DNA from: Adenophora triphylla var. japonica
Taxonomy: Eukaryota; Streptophyta; Magnoliopsida; Asterales; Campanulaceae
Direction of reading: 5' to 3'
DNA length: 64,000 bases
NCBI GenBank assembly: GCA_022495995.1
Contig: JAFEMH010000169.1
Span: 806,001 to 870,000, forward strand
The translations under genes and the position numbers were made by a program. Within the stretch, counting starts at the first letter, position 1. Every line of letters starts with the position of its first letter. The notes beneath the pieces were generated by a model. That model saw nothing but the letters and a program-made list of their open reading frames with translations. It made no database searches and was not told the DNA's origin. Shown piece by piece: positions 35,606 through 47,003 of the stretch.

Positions 35606-38004
35606 CTATAGTTCTAAGCTATGAGGTTCTTTGCATGTCCTTTTATTGTGATATCCTAATTTCCCACAACGAGAGCAAGTCATCTTCCTTTTTTTTTCAA
35701 CCTCTCCTCTAGAAGGAAACCGAGTCTTTCTTGGCCTGCCTGGCGGACGTTTAGTTGCAGGAGGAAGTATGACAACTTCTTTAGCAACCACACGTTTACC
35801 AAATGAAGGAACAGGAGGAATAGAAAGAGCATAACACGCTTGTAGTGACTTGTGTAGAAATAAGGCTCAATAAATGGTAAGGCACCTTCTCTTGTCCTTG
35901 ACAAAGCTACTGATGGCATGAATGCATGGAAAACCTTCATGCTTGCCACTTCCCAGCATGTGCATTTGGACCGCTTGAATATCAACCGACATAGATGGCT
36001 CGAGTGAACTTCAAACAAATGTTCATTTGAAGGAGTGATAGTCCATGACTTGCCATACTCAAACCTTCCTTTGTATTTCTTCTCCTTCAATGGACACAAT
36101 TTTGTATTCCAACTCAGAGATTCTTGTCTGCGCTTGAACATTCTCTCCATCACCTTCAAACGGATTTGATCAATTAATTCCAAAGCGCGGCCCCTTATAG
36201 TCTTTTATCCGAGAGTTAAAAGTCTCTGCAGCATTTGAGCACATCTCACCATAGCGCTTCCCCGGAAAATAAGCACTTGCAAAGTTGGCAACTGGAATAG
36301 CATCCATAAATTCTGCAACCTTAGTACCACCTTCTTTCTTCATTTCACTCAAATAAAATTGAAAAAGATCATGCGTTGGAGCTAACGAACACTGAGAAAA
36401 TTTATGAAGCATATTTGAGCGAAGCTCTACTGAACATCCTTTCAGTTTGTCCCTCAGATTGTTCCTCATATGAAACATACAAAATGAATGCGCTGAAGAG
36501 GGCATAATATCCTTAACTGCTTTGATGATCCCTTGATGTCGATCTGAAATGAATGTAATTGTCCTTTCATTAATGTGAGGTTTCAGATTGTCAAGAAACC
36601 ATGTCCAATTTTCTATATTTTCAGAGCCTACAATTGAAAAAGCAACATGGAAAAGACCTACAATCATAAAAGAAAGTAAATAATAAATATAATTTCAACT
36701 AAAAAAAAAACAAAAATAAATTTACGTCCTATAACTAAGGTAAAAGACAAGTTTCATACCATTATCCCCATCCTTCGCCATTTCGCCAAAAGAGTCCCTT
36801 TGTACTTTCCATAAAGAAATGTTCCATCAAGAAATAACATAGGCCGACAGAATTGAAATCCATGTAGACATGCACCAAATGCAACAAAACAACGCTCAAA
36901 ACGAGATGTCTCATGATCATAATCAATCTTAAATTGAAAACACGGGTCTAACTCTTTTATTTTATCAAAGTAATCTCTCATATTGTCATATGATAAACCC
37001 GCGTCACCAAACACACGGCTTCCTTTGCCTTCTCAACGCCTCTCCAAACCGATTTGTATGACACTTCAAGCCCATAATCCTTCCTAAGATCATTAACAAC
37101 ATCCTTTGGCCTAATAGATGGATTACTTCTAACATCATCAATTAAAACACTAGCAATTACACCGAATTCAACCTACGCCCTTGTCCAAACCCATTATTAA
37201 CAATATCTATACATGTATGGTTTGGAACATACGTCCTAATATAAAGAAATCCATTAACCTTTTCAACCGATGCGTGAATCCTCCAAGGACAACCTTTGTC
37301 CACTTTATATCTACACCGAGCAAGAACACGCTTTGTGTCATTTTTCGATATTCAAACTCAAATCCAACTTCGTAGCAAACTTACAAAGTGCATTTCTAAA
37401 CTCGGGACAGCCCCCTTCAAATATCTGACCAACCTTTTGAATTGCAGTTGCCCATTCTGTACTTTTTAGAACCTTCTCTTTATGACGGAAAAAGTTCACA
37501 TCAACATTGTTACGACTACAACCACTACTACTAAACTCAATATCACCAATACCACAAGCACCAAATGATTTTGATGATTCGGCTCCCATCATTCATACTA
37601 GAATCATCACTTTCATTCACACGAATATCTATGCATTCAAGCCTATTCCGACGAACCAACATACTCATGCACATAAAATCTTCTTCATTAACCAACATAC
37701 AACGAGGATTGTTAGGTAATACGTAACAGAGAGATAGAGTATCCCTTTTCAAAGTGTCCCACCTCGAACAAACAAATTCAACCATAGAATCAAATGATGA
37801 AAACTGAGAAAACATAGAAATAGTGTGAAATCCCCAAACTTGAAGAATGCCATTACATTTGAATCCATAGAAACCGAGAAAAAGGAATGTATATGATCTG
37901 CAAATAATATATAAATAAAACAAAATTAAATAAACATAAATCAAACGATGCTTCAAATATACATCACAAACACAAAAAAACACATCACGAACACAAAAAT
38001 ACAT
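35606..38004 (-). pseudogene. MULE transposase (MuDR type), frameshifted
   Basis: Read right to left: an N-terminal region (37850-37540), a MuDR-type domain with CRYKVDKGCPWRIHASV (about 37310-37265), then the MULE transposase core. The three acidic residues expected of the DDE core are visible: DGTFLYGKYKG (about 36820), FISDRHQGII (about 36540) and NAAETFNSRIK (about 36220). A short intron lies at about 36755-36660. C-terminally there is a SWIM-like CTCWEV...FHA in which the third zinc ligand is Phe, an AT-hook-like PPGRPRK, and a CCHC knuckle CSRCGKLGYHNKRTC, ending at 35606. Breaks: a stop near 37338, frame changes near 36775 and 36185. The protein would cut and join transposon ends in the nucleus, but this copy cannot make a complete one. 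Confidence 0.88.
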
Positions 38005-38425
38005 ATAAAAGCAATACCCGTTTTTGCAGACGAGGCTTCAAAAATACACCACGAACACAAAAAACATTGAAATCATGCAAAAATCAAACGAGAAAACACT
38101 AGATCTAGTGTTTATCGCCGGGAAATCTCCCAAATCGCGAAATCGCCATCGCAATCGCCATCGCAATCGCCATCGCCAATCGCCTCTCTCTAAAAAAAAA
38201 AAAAAAAAAGACGAGAAACTGAAACCCTAGGTTGAAAAAGAGTATTTATATGAGGGTAAAATAGGAAGATCATATTTCTATTAAAATAACGGAATCGGAA
38301 GCGAGGGGTGTGAGGGGAAATATAATTTGGATTTAAACCTTTATTTAAGATTTACAAAATGTGGCTCCTTAAATTGTCATAAAATCTGAACTTAGGGGCC
38401 CTTGGGGAATAATTCCTTTCTTTTA

Positions 38426-38492
38426 TTTTATTCTTTTTTCTTAATTCTCGTGTCCACCTCAAGAGTGTCAAGTGAGGTGGGACGAAGGGAGT
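38426..38492. mobile_element. Right part of the split Stowaway MITE
   Basis: Ends CAAGTGAGGTGGGACGAAGG plus GAG, the inverse of the MITE end at 28484. See that entry for the joining logic. Confidence 0.82.
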
Positions 38493-39062
38493 ATATTACA
38501 AAATTATGAGTCATTTATTTTGGGACGGTAAAATGTTAGACTTAAAGATTAAAGACAAGTGTCACTCATTTATTTTTTCTAAGTTCATTGAAATATATTC
38601 TGTACCATAAATATTATATGCAAGCAATCAGATGCACATATGCCCTGTCTTACATCATATTCTACGGGCAGGGCCGGCCCAAGGGGGGGTCAGTGAGGGC
38701 AATCGCCGGGGGCCCTTAGTGGTAAGGAGTCCATTCTTAAGTAGCCTATAGTGTGTATAGTATATATATGTTTTTTTATAATTATAATAAATATTTAAAA
38801 AAAAGCCCACATTCAGTTTTTAAAAAAGCCCACATTCAGTTTTTTAAAAAGGCCCACATTCAGATTAAAAAAAAAAAAAAATTCTTTTGTTAAACAGACA
38901 CGAAAAAGGGAGAAAGGCCCACATTCTGATTTAATAAAAAAAAAATCTTTTGTTAAACAGACACGAAAAAGGGAGAAATGATTCAAAGGAAAAGGGAGTA
39001 TTAGGAAAAAAAAATTCTTTTGTTTAAAAAAATTGTTTAACAAAAAAATTCTTTTGTTAAAA

Positions 39063-39804
39063 CAAATAGGTGTGATGAATTATTTTGATAATTATAGAAA
39101 TAAGGGGTTTTCATCTAGTATGGATACTGCAAAAATTCTAGCATGTGAGATGGACGTAACTCCAATGTTTTCAATTAAACGTCGAAGTATTAGGAAAAAA
39201 CAATTCGATGAAAGTAATCATGATGAAGAAGAAATGTTATCTTGTGAGGAGTCATATAGAGTTAAATATTTTCTTGTCGTTGTGGATATGACAATTACTT
39301 CGTTACGTAATAGGTTTGATCAATTAAAAACTTTTGAAAATATTTTTGAATTTTTACTAAATTCTAGCAGGTAGAAGTCGTTGGAATCTCATAAATTAAG
39401 AGAATGTTGCATAAAGTTCACAACTTCTTTTTCTCACAATAAAGTGTCAGATGTTGATTTGGATGATTTCATTTCTGAATTAAAAGTGTTGCAATTCACT
39501 TTGCCAAGGTGGTCAATGTCCGCTCTCGAAGTTTTTGAATTTGTCAAAGATGCAGATTGTTATTCTAACGTTAGCATCGCGTATTGATTTTTTTTTTTAA
39601 CTATGCATGTAACCGTGGCATCGGCTGAAAGAAGTTTCTCAAAATTGAAATTATTGAAAAATTACTTGAGGTCATCAATGTCTCAAGAAAGGCTGAGCGA
39701 TCTTGCCATTTTGTCTATTGAGAAGGATTTTGTGGAAAATATTGATATTGATACAGTCATTAATGATTTTGTATCTAAAAAAGCTCGAAAAAGTTTGTTT
39801 ATAT
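39063..39804 (+). pseudogene. hAT transposase C-terminal part (ZMYM-like/hAT dimerisation), broken
   Basis: Pieces MDTAKILACEMDVTPMFSIK, ESYRVKYFLVVVDMTITSLR, DLDDFISELKVLQFT and the hAT dimerisation motif VTVASAERSFSKLKLLKNYL, then RSSMSQERLSDLAILSIE, match plant hAT transposases of the zinc finger MYM-like group. Frame changes or stops near 39375 and 39586 break it, and the DNA-binding and catalytic N-terminal parts are absent. Confidence 0.85.
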
Positions 39805-39852
39805 GATCATAATGTGCTTCTTTAATCGTTTTTTACTTTTGATCATCTTTCA

Positions 39853-40062
39853 GGTTTGATTTTATTGGAGTTCAACATTTTGGGCAGTTCTTGGAATGTG
39901 GAAAGGGAGCTGATGTTAATTTTGAATTTGATGGAGAAATCTTTCCAGCTCACAAGTTGGTGCTTGCAGCTCGGTCACCTGTGTTCAGGGCTCAGATCTC
40001 TTTGGTCCAATGAAAGACCATACCCATTGCATAAAAGTTGAAGATATTAAGGCCCCTGTTTC
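39853..40062 (+). pseudogene. BTB/POZ-MATH (BPM) gene fragment captured in the hAT element
   Basis: From about 39853 the plus strand reads [20 protein letters not shown], then [20 protein letters not shown], the start of the BTB/POZ fold of BPM proteins (CUL3 adaptors in Arabidopsis). A one- or two-base frame change near 40000 is followed by [18 protein letters not shown] in another frame. The coding match ends at about 40062, AAG|GTTAGT, and is followed by intron-like sequence, so the capture was of genomic DNA with part of the intron. It lies inside the hAT boundaries. Confidence 0.8.
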
Positions 40063-40346
40063 AAGGTTAGTTACATGTACTCCTGCTTCTGTTAAAGGAT
40101 ACTCGATGAAAATATTTGTTCAACCATCATGTTTTTCTGCAGCGTAATCACATCAGCATTTATATGATGATTTAAGATAAGTGTCATTACTTTACTTCTG
40201 TGTTATCTAGGTAAAAATATATAGCATTTGAGTATCGTAAAAATATATAGCATTTGAGTATCGTAAAAATGTCCGATTAATTAGGGGCCTCTTTATCTGA
40301 TTTCGCCCCGGGCCCACAAAAGTCTAGGAACGGCCCTGTCTACGGG

Positions 40347-40922
40347 GCTGAAGTAGTACAAGGCGCTACGGGGCTGAAGTAGTACAAAGCCTCCCTACGG
40401 CGCTGAAATAGTGCAAGGCCTTTTTCTAAGTAATGGGGAAGAGGACCGAAATATGCCACAGAAAGACTCTACTGAGACAAAGATGAATGTCAAGAACATC
40501 GAAAACATAAAGGAGGTAGGATGGGCAGTTGGTCAGATCTAGCATAGATCGTATATGAACGATAGTTGGAGTCGGATGTCTCGGGTTTATCTTTATCAAA
40601 CACTTGAAAAATAATTCTTATACTCTATAAAGACATTATTTTCTCCATGTAACTTTTATCATGCACTGACTAAAAGATATTATCTTTATCTCTCTCAAAT
40701 AAATATTAAAAATTGATCTTTGTTTAAGAATAATATATAGTATATTTTTTATATACTTATCACTGGAGTTGCCCTTAGAACATGATATTGGTTATTGGGT
40801 ATCTAATCTAATTTTGGTGCATCCGAATCCAACCCAAGCCAGATGTAGGGTTAGGAGTAAGAATGGGCCGAATGGCACAAACGACTTTATTCCAACTTTG
40901 CCTTCACGGATTTTTACACTCC
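40347..40922. other. Spacer with three TACGG(G/C)GCTGAA(G/A)TAGT(A/G)CAA repeats
   Basis: The word occurs at about 40341, 40371 and 40396, the first overlapping the hAT duplication. The rest (40440-40920) shows no gene. Confidence 0.5.
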
Positions 40923-40932
40923 TTCCTTCCTT

Positions 40933-41973
40933 GAATTTTTTCTCAAATAATCCATTTTTAAATATTTATTTATCAAAATAATTTACTGTTCAAATTTTTT
41001 CCCAGAATGTCCCACTTTTTTTAAACTCGCTACACCGTGAAGCGATTAAAAATTTTTCAGTTTAAAATCGCTACACGGTGTAGCGATTTTAAATTTGTTG
41101 AATTTTATTTTAATATTTATAATATTAAAAAAAAAAAAAAAACTAAATTTGAAATAGCTACACGAAGTAGCGATTTCAAATTAACAAATGACAACCTGGC
41201 CAAAGTCCGTCCACCAGTCAAAGGAAAGCCCAAAACAAAATAAAGTTTGTACTTCGTTCGTCCCACTTTAAATTACAAAATAATAATATAAAAATTATAT
41301 ATTAATAAATAAAATTAAATAGAAATATTATTTTTTTCATCTCAAATAAATATTTTATAAAATGTACTTCTATAAAAAATTATATTTTTCATTTCAAAAA
41401 TAAATATTTCTTTCGATTCAAAATGAATAACCAAAAAATAATACTACATTTTTTACATTTTTTATCCAAATAAATGAGCATTACTTCTTTCGTCTCAATG
41501 AATATTTTAAAAAATTATACTCTTCATTTGCCTCAAAAATAAATATTATATTTTGAGACGAAGACACTAATATTATAAACATTAATTTTAGAGGCGAATG
41601 AAGTAGTATTAATTTTTAAAATATTTATTGGGATGAAGGAAGTAATGCTCATTTTTTTTGGATAAAAAATGTAGTATTAATTTTTGAATATTCATTATGA
41701 GTCGAAAGTAATATTTATTTTTGAAATGAAAAATATAATTTTTTATAGAAGTACATTTTATAAAATATTTATTTGAGATGGAAAAAATAATATTTCTATT
41801 TAATTTTTTTTATTAATACATATTTTTTATATTATTATTTTGTAATTTAAAGTGGAACGAACGAAGTACAAACTTTATTTTGTTTTGTGCTTTCCTTTGA
41901 CTGGTGGACGGACTTTGGCCAGGTTGTCATTTGTTAATTTGAAATCGCTACTTCGTGTAGCGATTTCAAATTT

Positions 41974-42012
<39 letters not shown>

Positions 42013-42203
42013 ATCATAAATATTAAAATAAAATTTAACAAATTTAAAATCGCTACACCGTGTAGCGATTTTAAACGGAAAAATTTAAAATCGCTTCACG
42101 GTGTAGCGAGTTTAAAAAAATTGGGACATTTTGGGAAAAAGTTTGAACAGTGAGTCACTTTGGTAAATAAAATTTTAAAAATGAATTATTTGAGAAAAAA
42201 TTC
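40933..42203. repeat. 1.27-kb near-perfect palindrome (foldback element)
   Basis: Left and right halves are inverted copies centred near 41568. GAATTTTTTCTCAAATAA starts the left arm and TTATTTGAGAAAAAATTC ends the right. CAACCTGGCCAAAGTCCGTC and TTCGTTCGTCCCACTTTAAA on the left return inverted on the right. Each arm has three 17-nt words of type CGCTACAC(C/G)GTGTAGCG, themselves palindromes. A TTCCTTCCTT direct repeat (40923-40932 and 42204-42213) may be a 10-bp target duplication, but lies in simple sequence. The right arm has a poly-T of about 35, the left a poly-A of about 17. No coding capacity. MULE-type foldback is the best guess. Confidence 0.9.
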
Positions 42204-42213
42204 TTCCTTCCTT

Positions 42214-42885
42214 CCTTTGTGTCATTCTCATTCCCCAACATAACACAATATAAATGTTTCGGTTTCATTATAATGTCAAAAAGCTTTAGCTCAAACGACG
42301 TTCAATTGATATTTTCATATGAAAGATCAGGAATCTTGAATGTAATAAACCAATTAAGGTACATGAGTCAACATATACCCATATAAGGCCATGGGCATGA
42401 GTTCAAATTGCTCATTTCCTTAACCAACACCAACACCGAGCACGTGATTGCGATCGATCAACAATAGAGGGCTTTAGGTTACTCAAAGGTTTCAACAACT
42501 AGGAGTTGGGGGCCATGTACCGACCCAGGCCCATACTTGACAGAAACAAGGGGATTGCAGTGCAAATCATGCTCACGAAGTCCTGCTCAATTAACGATTC
42601 ATATTCATATAAGAAGTCACTTTCCTAATACCATTCTACCACTTCCTAACACAAACAAATTTTCTATTTTCCGAGTACACTCCACCACACGGTATAAATA
42701 GGGGTCAAATGCCCATTATTCATGTCTATCCGTTGATTTCATATCAGATCATTAGTAGTTTTATCTTTATATATCAATTCTTGCGCCCGAAAGTCTTATA
42801 ACCGATCTCTCTGATCTACAGTTTTGACATTATCAGATCTCTTAAAGATAAATGGGTGGTCTATATCTATTTTGGTGGGGGCGTA
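42214..42885 (+). other. Probable LTR-type or promoter fragment, no gene
   Basis: GGTATAAATAGGGGTCAAAT at about 42690 is a good TATA box, followed about 100 bases later by CTTGCGCCCGAAAGTCTTAT and GATCTCTCTGATC, a composition seen in plant LTRs. Ends and a target duplication were not found, so a solo LTR is only suggested. Confidence 0.4.
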
Positions 42886-42974
42886 CATCTAAAGAAAATT
42901 CAAACAATCAAAATAATAATAAAAAGAGACTTATACACGGTTCAACTGCATAACCCCAGTTATTTATTACTCCC

Positions 42975-43570
42975 TCCGACCCAAAATTTTCGGGTCGGAC
43001 AAGTAAAAAATGGGTCAGATCCATGAAATACAATGTATTTTAGTTAACAAAAATGATAAAAGTAAATAATTCAAAGAACGATTGAAATAATGTTTAAGTA
43101 TTTAACGCAAACAATTTATTAAAATATATTACTCGTACAAAAAAGAAATTTAAATTTGCTAATTAAACTTGGGATAATAGGAAGAAAGACCAAAAAAAAA
43201 AAAAATGGGAAAAGCCTAACTAATTAATTAAGATTGAAAAAATGTGAGGAAATTAGGAGAAAGAGAAAAACAAAACTGTTAAGAGAAAGAAATGGAGAGA
43301 GAGAGAGAATAGCAAATATGGAGGACAGATAAAATTAATTAAAAATGTAAGTAGCAGGGTTCAAACATGGATTTGAAAGGAAATACCAAAGGCTTTAACT
43401 TCACCCCTTCTACCGCTAAACCACACCACTCACTGGTGTTAATCTTGAAGTTAATTATATATATACATATATAACAAAAAATATGTGGGGGGGGGCAAAA
43501 AAAAAATTTACACTGCATTTTCGCCGTGGGGGGCGAGTGCCCCCTCCTGCCCCCCTGGCTCCGCCCCTGA
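42975..43570. mobile_element. G-run TIR element with a tRNA-like stretch, only in unit 1
   Basis: Ends near GGGGGGGGGGCAAAA (43487) and CCTGGCTCCGCCCCTGA (43568), like other plant elements with GGGGGCGGAGCC ends. Unit 2 has none of it. At 43355-43437 the minus strand reads GTGGTTTAGCGGTAGAAGGG ... TGTTTGAACCCTGC, which resembles Pol III box A and box B. The left boundary is uncertain. Confidence 0.45.
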
Positions 43571-43735
43571 CTTCAAGTGAGTCATGGTATAAATACACGC
43601 TTCTTAAGAAAAATGAATAAATAATTGAAAGTGGGTAGAAAATTTAGGAGAGAGAATGTAAAAGTTAAAAACATTTAATAGGAGAGAGAATGAGTGAGAG
43701 GAATAGTAAGTTAATGATTGGTTTTTTTGTAAATA

Positions 43736-44014
43736 CTCCCTCCGTCCCATTAATAACTTCACTTTTTGCCAAAACGGGTGTCCCGTTTAAAGCTTCACCT
43801 TTCCTAAAATGGCAAAGAATCTTTACTATTCCACCCACTCATTCTCTCTCCTATTTTACTATTACACTCACAACATTTTTTAAATTTACTATTTCCTCCA
43901 CTCATTCTCTCTCCTATTTTACTATTACACTCACAATATTTTTCTCCACTCATCAATTTTCTTAATTTGCGTGCTTACCCCAAAAGGGTGAAGCAATTAT
44001 CGGGACGGAGGGAG
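43736..44014. mobile_element. Stowaway-like MITE, only in unit 1
   Basis: Ends CTCCCTCCGTCCC and GGGACGGAGGGAG flanked by TA. Unit 2 at 48788-48795 (TTTTTTGTAAATATATTAAA) is the empty site. Confidence 0.9.
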
Positions 44015-44061
44015 TATGTTAAAATTATAAGGGTATAATGAATGTTTTTTTGTAAATATAT

Positions 44062-44336
44062 ACTCCCTCCCTCCCAGCCCAATGGAAACTTATTTTCTTT
44101 TTGGTCCGTTCTAGTCCAATGGAGACTGTCCAAAATGGAAGGAAATTTTTACTATTTTCCCCACTCATTCTCTCTCCTATTTTACTTTTACACTCACAAC
44201 GTCAATCAAATCACTATTCATCCTCTCCTATTTAATTTTTCATACTCACAATATTTTCTTCCACTTTTTATTTCTCTTACTTTTTCTTAATCTGTGTGCT
44301 CAAAAATTTGGTCTCTTTGGGCTGGGACGGAGGGAG
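44062..44336. mobile_element. Stowaway-like MITE, only in unit 1
   Basis: Ends CTCCCTCCCTCCCAGCCCA and GGGCTGGGACGGAGGGAG. Unit 2 at about 51225-51245 (AAATATATAAATATTATGAG) lacks it. Confidence 0.9.
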
Positions 44337-44712
44337 TAAACATTATGAGGGTATAAATGTCTGAAACACTGTTCACATATTTTCATTTATGAAATGACTC
44401 ACTTGAAATGGGATATACCAAAAAAGGAAATGACTCACTTGAAATGGGACGGAGGGTGTACTAAGAAATTGAATTTCCTAAAACAGGGTCCTACGTCCTA
44501 ACCATTTTCACGGGCCCGCGCACTGTTTGGCACATTGCCGTACCGTATCCAACCTTTCTTTCTCCACGCCCCTAGATTTCCCAATCAACTAATACTGTAG
44601 ACTGTAGTAGCAAAACCCCGCGAATATCACCCGCCTGCCGGCCCCCAATCAAACCCCACAATTCGAATCAGTTCTCTTCTCGATCATTCCCGATTATCCA
44701 TCCCCAATTCCT

Positions 44713-44720
44713 CTATAAAT
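44713..44720 (+). promoter_or_regulatory. Putative TATA box of USP1
   Basis: CTATAAAT, 49 bases before the USP1 start codon, in an otherwise C-rich leader. The same position in USP2 has lost it through a 19-bp deletion. Confidence 0.55.
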
Positions 44721-44768
44721 TCTCAATTCCCCAATCTCTATTCATTTCACAAACTCCAATCGATTTCA

Positions 44769-46770
44769 ATGGATAAACAGGTTATGGTGGTCGGAATTGA
44801 CGACAGCGATCACAGTTTCTATGCTCTCGAATGGACTCTCGATCACTTCATCCTTCCCTCTTCGCCGTTCAAGCTCGTCGTCGTTCACTCCAAACCTACC
44901 GCTGTTTCCGCCATCGGCTTCGCCGGTCCCGGTACTAATTAATTTTGTTTTCATATTTCACGTTTGTGTTATTTTTGTTGTGATTGTTCCTTACTGTTTT
45001 TGTAAACTGCAGGAGCTGCTGATGTATTGCCTCATGTGGACTCCGATTTGAAGAAGATTGCTGCTAGAGTTATTGCTAAGGCTAAGGAGATTTGCCATGC
45101 TAAATCGGTAATATTTTCAACTTCAGTCTCTTGTAATCAGTGAATTTTAGTTATCTGTATGCTCATAATCTTTACACTTTTTATTACCGTAGTATTATTT
45201 GAATTATTTCTTAATCTGCTCTTCGTTCGTGTGTTTGCTTGATTTACTGCTTATTTATCCACTAGGAGGTTGGATAGACACATATGACGAAATTAAAAGT
45301 AGGTGCGAAAACAAAGGTTTGGAAGAATTACAAATCAACAACAACAACAAAGTCTTAGTCCCAAAATAATTTGGGGTCAGCTAACATGAATCCTCATGTG
45401 TCATCGTGTAAAAAGGTTGTTGAAATAAATAAATAAAAAAAAAAAACACTTTATATTTTAAACTGATACCTTAATGGAAAGGAGGTGCTAGAGGCCTGCA
45501 ATGTTTGCTAACAAGTTGTTGATAAAACTAAATTAGCTTAAATTTAAGGTGAATGCTGTTAGCATTTGCATTTCGCCCGATACCAAACTAGAGTGTTGTG
45601 CTATGCGGATTGAGCTTCCCTCAATCTGTATAGATTTGGTACTATATAAATGGAAGAAGCATCTGTAGATTCATTTGATCTACTGAAATATTAGCTGTAC
45701 ATGCTTCTTGATGAGTTTGCCTTTGGGTTAACATGCATTATCTGTGAGAAATTTCAGTTTGTCATCGATTTAACGGAGGGAATTGTTAGTTGAAAAAGGA
45801 TGTAACACTAGGCAGTGGCGAAGCTAGAAAAAATTTCAAAGGGGGTCAAGAACGTTTTTGGGATAAATATTAAAGGGGAGAGATTCAAATTTAGCATACA
45901 AGGGGGTCAAGATAATAATTTAGTGCAAACTTTTCTAAAAATTAAGGGGGTCAACATGTATAAATCCATCATTTTAGTAGTAAAAAGTCATTTTAAATTT
46001 TTTAAGGGGCTAAAATTGACAAATTCTAAAATGGAAGGGGGCCAACCGACCCCCATGGCTTGTGCATAGCCTCGCCACTGACGCCAGGGACCAGTTAGAA
46101 GTTTTAGGTCTCAGACATTTCATTTCGAGGTTTTGAGAAACCCAGATCGAAGATTGGTCCAGTGTGAATGAAAGGTCTTCAGTTTAACTAGACATCTGTG
46201 GGCGTCTATTATGAGTTGTAGAAATCATACAAATTAATGGAAAGGGATCATACAATATTATTTACTACGTATAACCTAAGTAAACCAACTTTTCTTACGG
46301 AATTGCTTACTGTGATAGATATTTACATATTCATGAGAGTTTGAGCTCTGTTAAAGTCGTTAAATTTTTCACTAGGACTTTTTTTATCTGAGAATGCCTG
46401 TGACCCGTTCTTGTAGGTAAATGATGTGATACTGGAAGTTGCGGAAGGTGATGCAAGGAATGTTCTTTGTGAGGCTGTAGAAAAGCACCATGCCTCTGTG
46501 TTGGTTGTTGGCAGTCACGGTTATGGGGCAATCAAAAGGTATAATACAGTAGCAATCTCTTCTTCCATAATACTTGATTTTTCGACTTTAACAAATTTCT
46601 GGATTTGCGTATCGTTCGGTCAGACTGATTCTGTTATTAACACAATATTGAATGCTTTTTTTTTCAGGGCTGTTTTGGGCAGTGTAAGTGACTATTGTGC
46701 TCATCATGCTCACTGCACCGTGATGATAGTGAAGAAGCCTAAGATCAAACACGAAACTACCTCTCATTAG
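44769..46770 (+). CDS. Universal stress protein A-like protein, copy 1
   Basis: Single-domain plant universal stress protein of the type that binds ATP and acts in abiotic stress responses. Exons are 44769-44931, 45013-45107, 46417-46538 and 46668-46770 (TAG), with GT-AG junctions, giving 160 residues, the usual length. The N-terminus [20 protein letters not shown] has the first strand and the conserved Asp. The nucleotide-binding motif G-2x-G-9x-G-S is present as [19 protein letters not shown] near residues 113-131. No signal peptide. Intron 2 (1.3 kb) contains a LINE/SINE-like tail and a hAT-type MITE. USP2 (52420-60515) is a tandem duplicate: it lacks four residues (SAIG) in exon 1 and has a few substitutions. 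The start is the first ATG after a shared C-rich leader. Confidence 0.95.
45340..45555 (+). mobile_element. LINE/SINE-type 3' tail inserted in USP1 intron 2
   Basis: CAACAACAACAACAAAGTCT, then TTAGTCCCAAAATAATTTGG and GGTCAGCTAACATGAATCCT, is the recurring 3' segment of a plant retroposon type. Unit 2 at 52975-53020 does not have it. The exact length and class are uncertain. Confidence 0.5.
45813..46080. mobile_element. hAT-type MITE in USP1 intron 2
   Basis: Ends CAGTGGCGAAGCTA and, read inverted, CAGTGGCGAGGCTA; flanked by ACACTAGG and ACGCCAGG, an 8-bp duplication with two mismatches (unit 2 has ACACCAGG). Present in both units, so it predates the duplication. Confidence 0.8.
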
Positions 46771-47003
46771 CTTACTACTAAGGGAATGTTAAATTTCGAG
46801 CTGTACACGTATATTCAACTCAACTATTGGAGAGACGACTCAATTTAGAACATCAAGTAATGAACGTGTATTTGCGTTTATTCTTAGTACAATTAATCCA
46901 AGCTTTATTATGCTAGTAAAGTCTAGTTGTTGATGATGACAAATGCCACCGCTATAGTTGTGGTCTGGGCTTCGGGGGTGAAAAAAAAACTAAAAATGTT
47001 TAA

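Larger units (their letters stand above)
28704..38416. mobile_element. Large Mutator-like element (MULE) with transposase and ULP-type gene remnants
   Basis: Flanked by a perfect 9-bp direct repeat TTTCTTTTA (28695-28703 and 38417-38425), the hallmark of Mutator insertion. Ends share an imperfect inverted repeat: GGGCCCCTGAGCCCAGATT starting about 15 bases in on the left, and GGGCCCCTAAGTTCAGATT read inverted from the right, with related sequence further in (CACCCCTCGC on both sides). It carries a transposase gene on the minus strand near the right end and a Ulp1-type protease gene on the plus strand, the arrangement known for plant MULEs that carry ULP genes. Both genes are broken, so this copy is not autonomous now. 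Four arrays of an AAGTCTTATA palindromic repeat occupy more than 1.7 kb. Confidence 0.92.
38669..40338 (+). mobile_element. hAT element with decayed transposase and captured host fragment
   Basis: Starts CAGGGCCGGCCC and ends GGAACGGCCCTG, so both termini read CAGGGCCG inward. A perfect 8-bp direct repeat TCTACGGG (38661-38668 and 40339-40346) is the hAT signature. A GCCCACATTCAG word is repeated about four times near the left end. The interior has the 3' half of a hAT transposase and a BTB/POZ gene fragment. At 1.67 kb it is a deletion derivative of a full element. Confidence 0.9.
42970..44456. mobile_element. Stowaway MITE (unit 1 copy), expanded by later insertions
   Basis: Left end CTCCCTCCGACCC at 42970 and right end GGGACGGAGGG at 44446-44456 are the two ends of one MITE, as shown by unit 2 (48409 and 51365). 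In unit 1 it contains a G-run element (42975-43570) and two other Stowaways. Confidence 0.7.

Noticed and set aside
42790..42830. Complete solo LTR at 42214-42885
   Set aside because: A TATA box and LTR-like composition are present, but no TG...CA pair with a 5-bp duplication could be found.
43355..43437. tRNA gene on the minus strand (box A and box B-like words)
   Set aside because: The sequence between the boxes does not fold into a cloverleaf; it is better read as a tRNA-derived part of a transposon.
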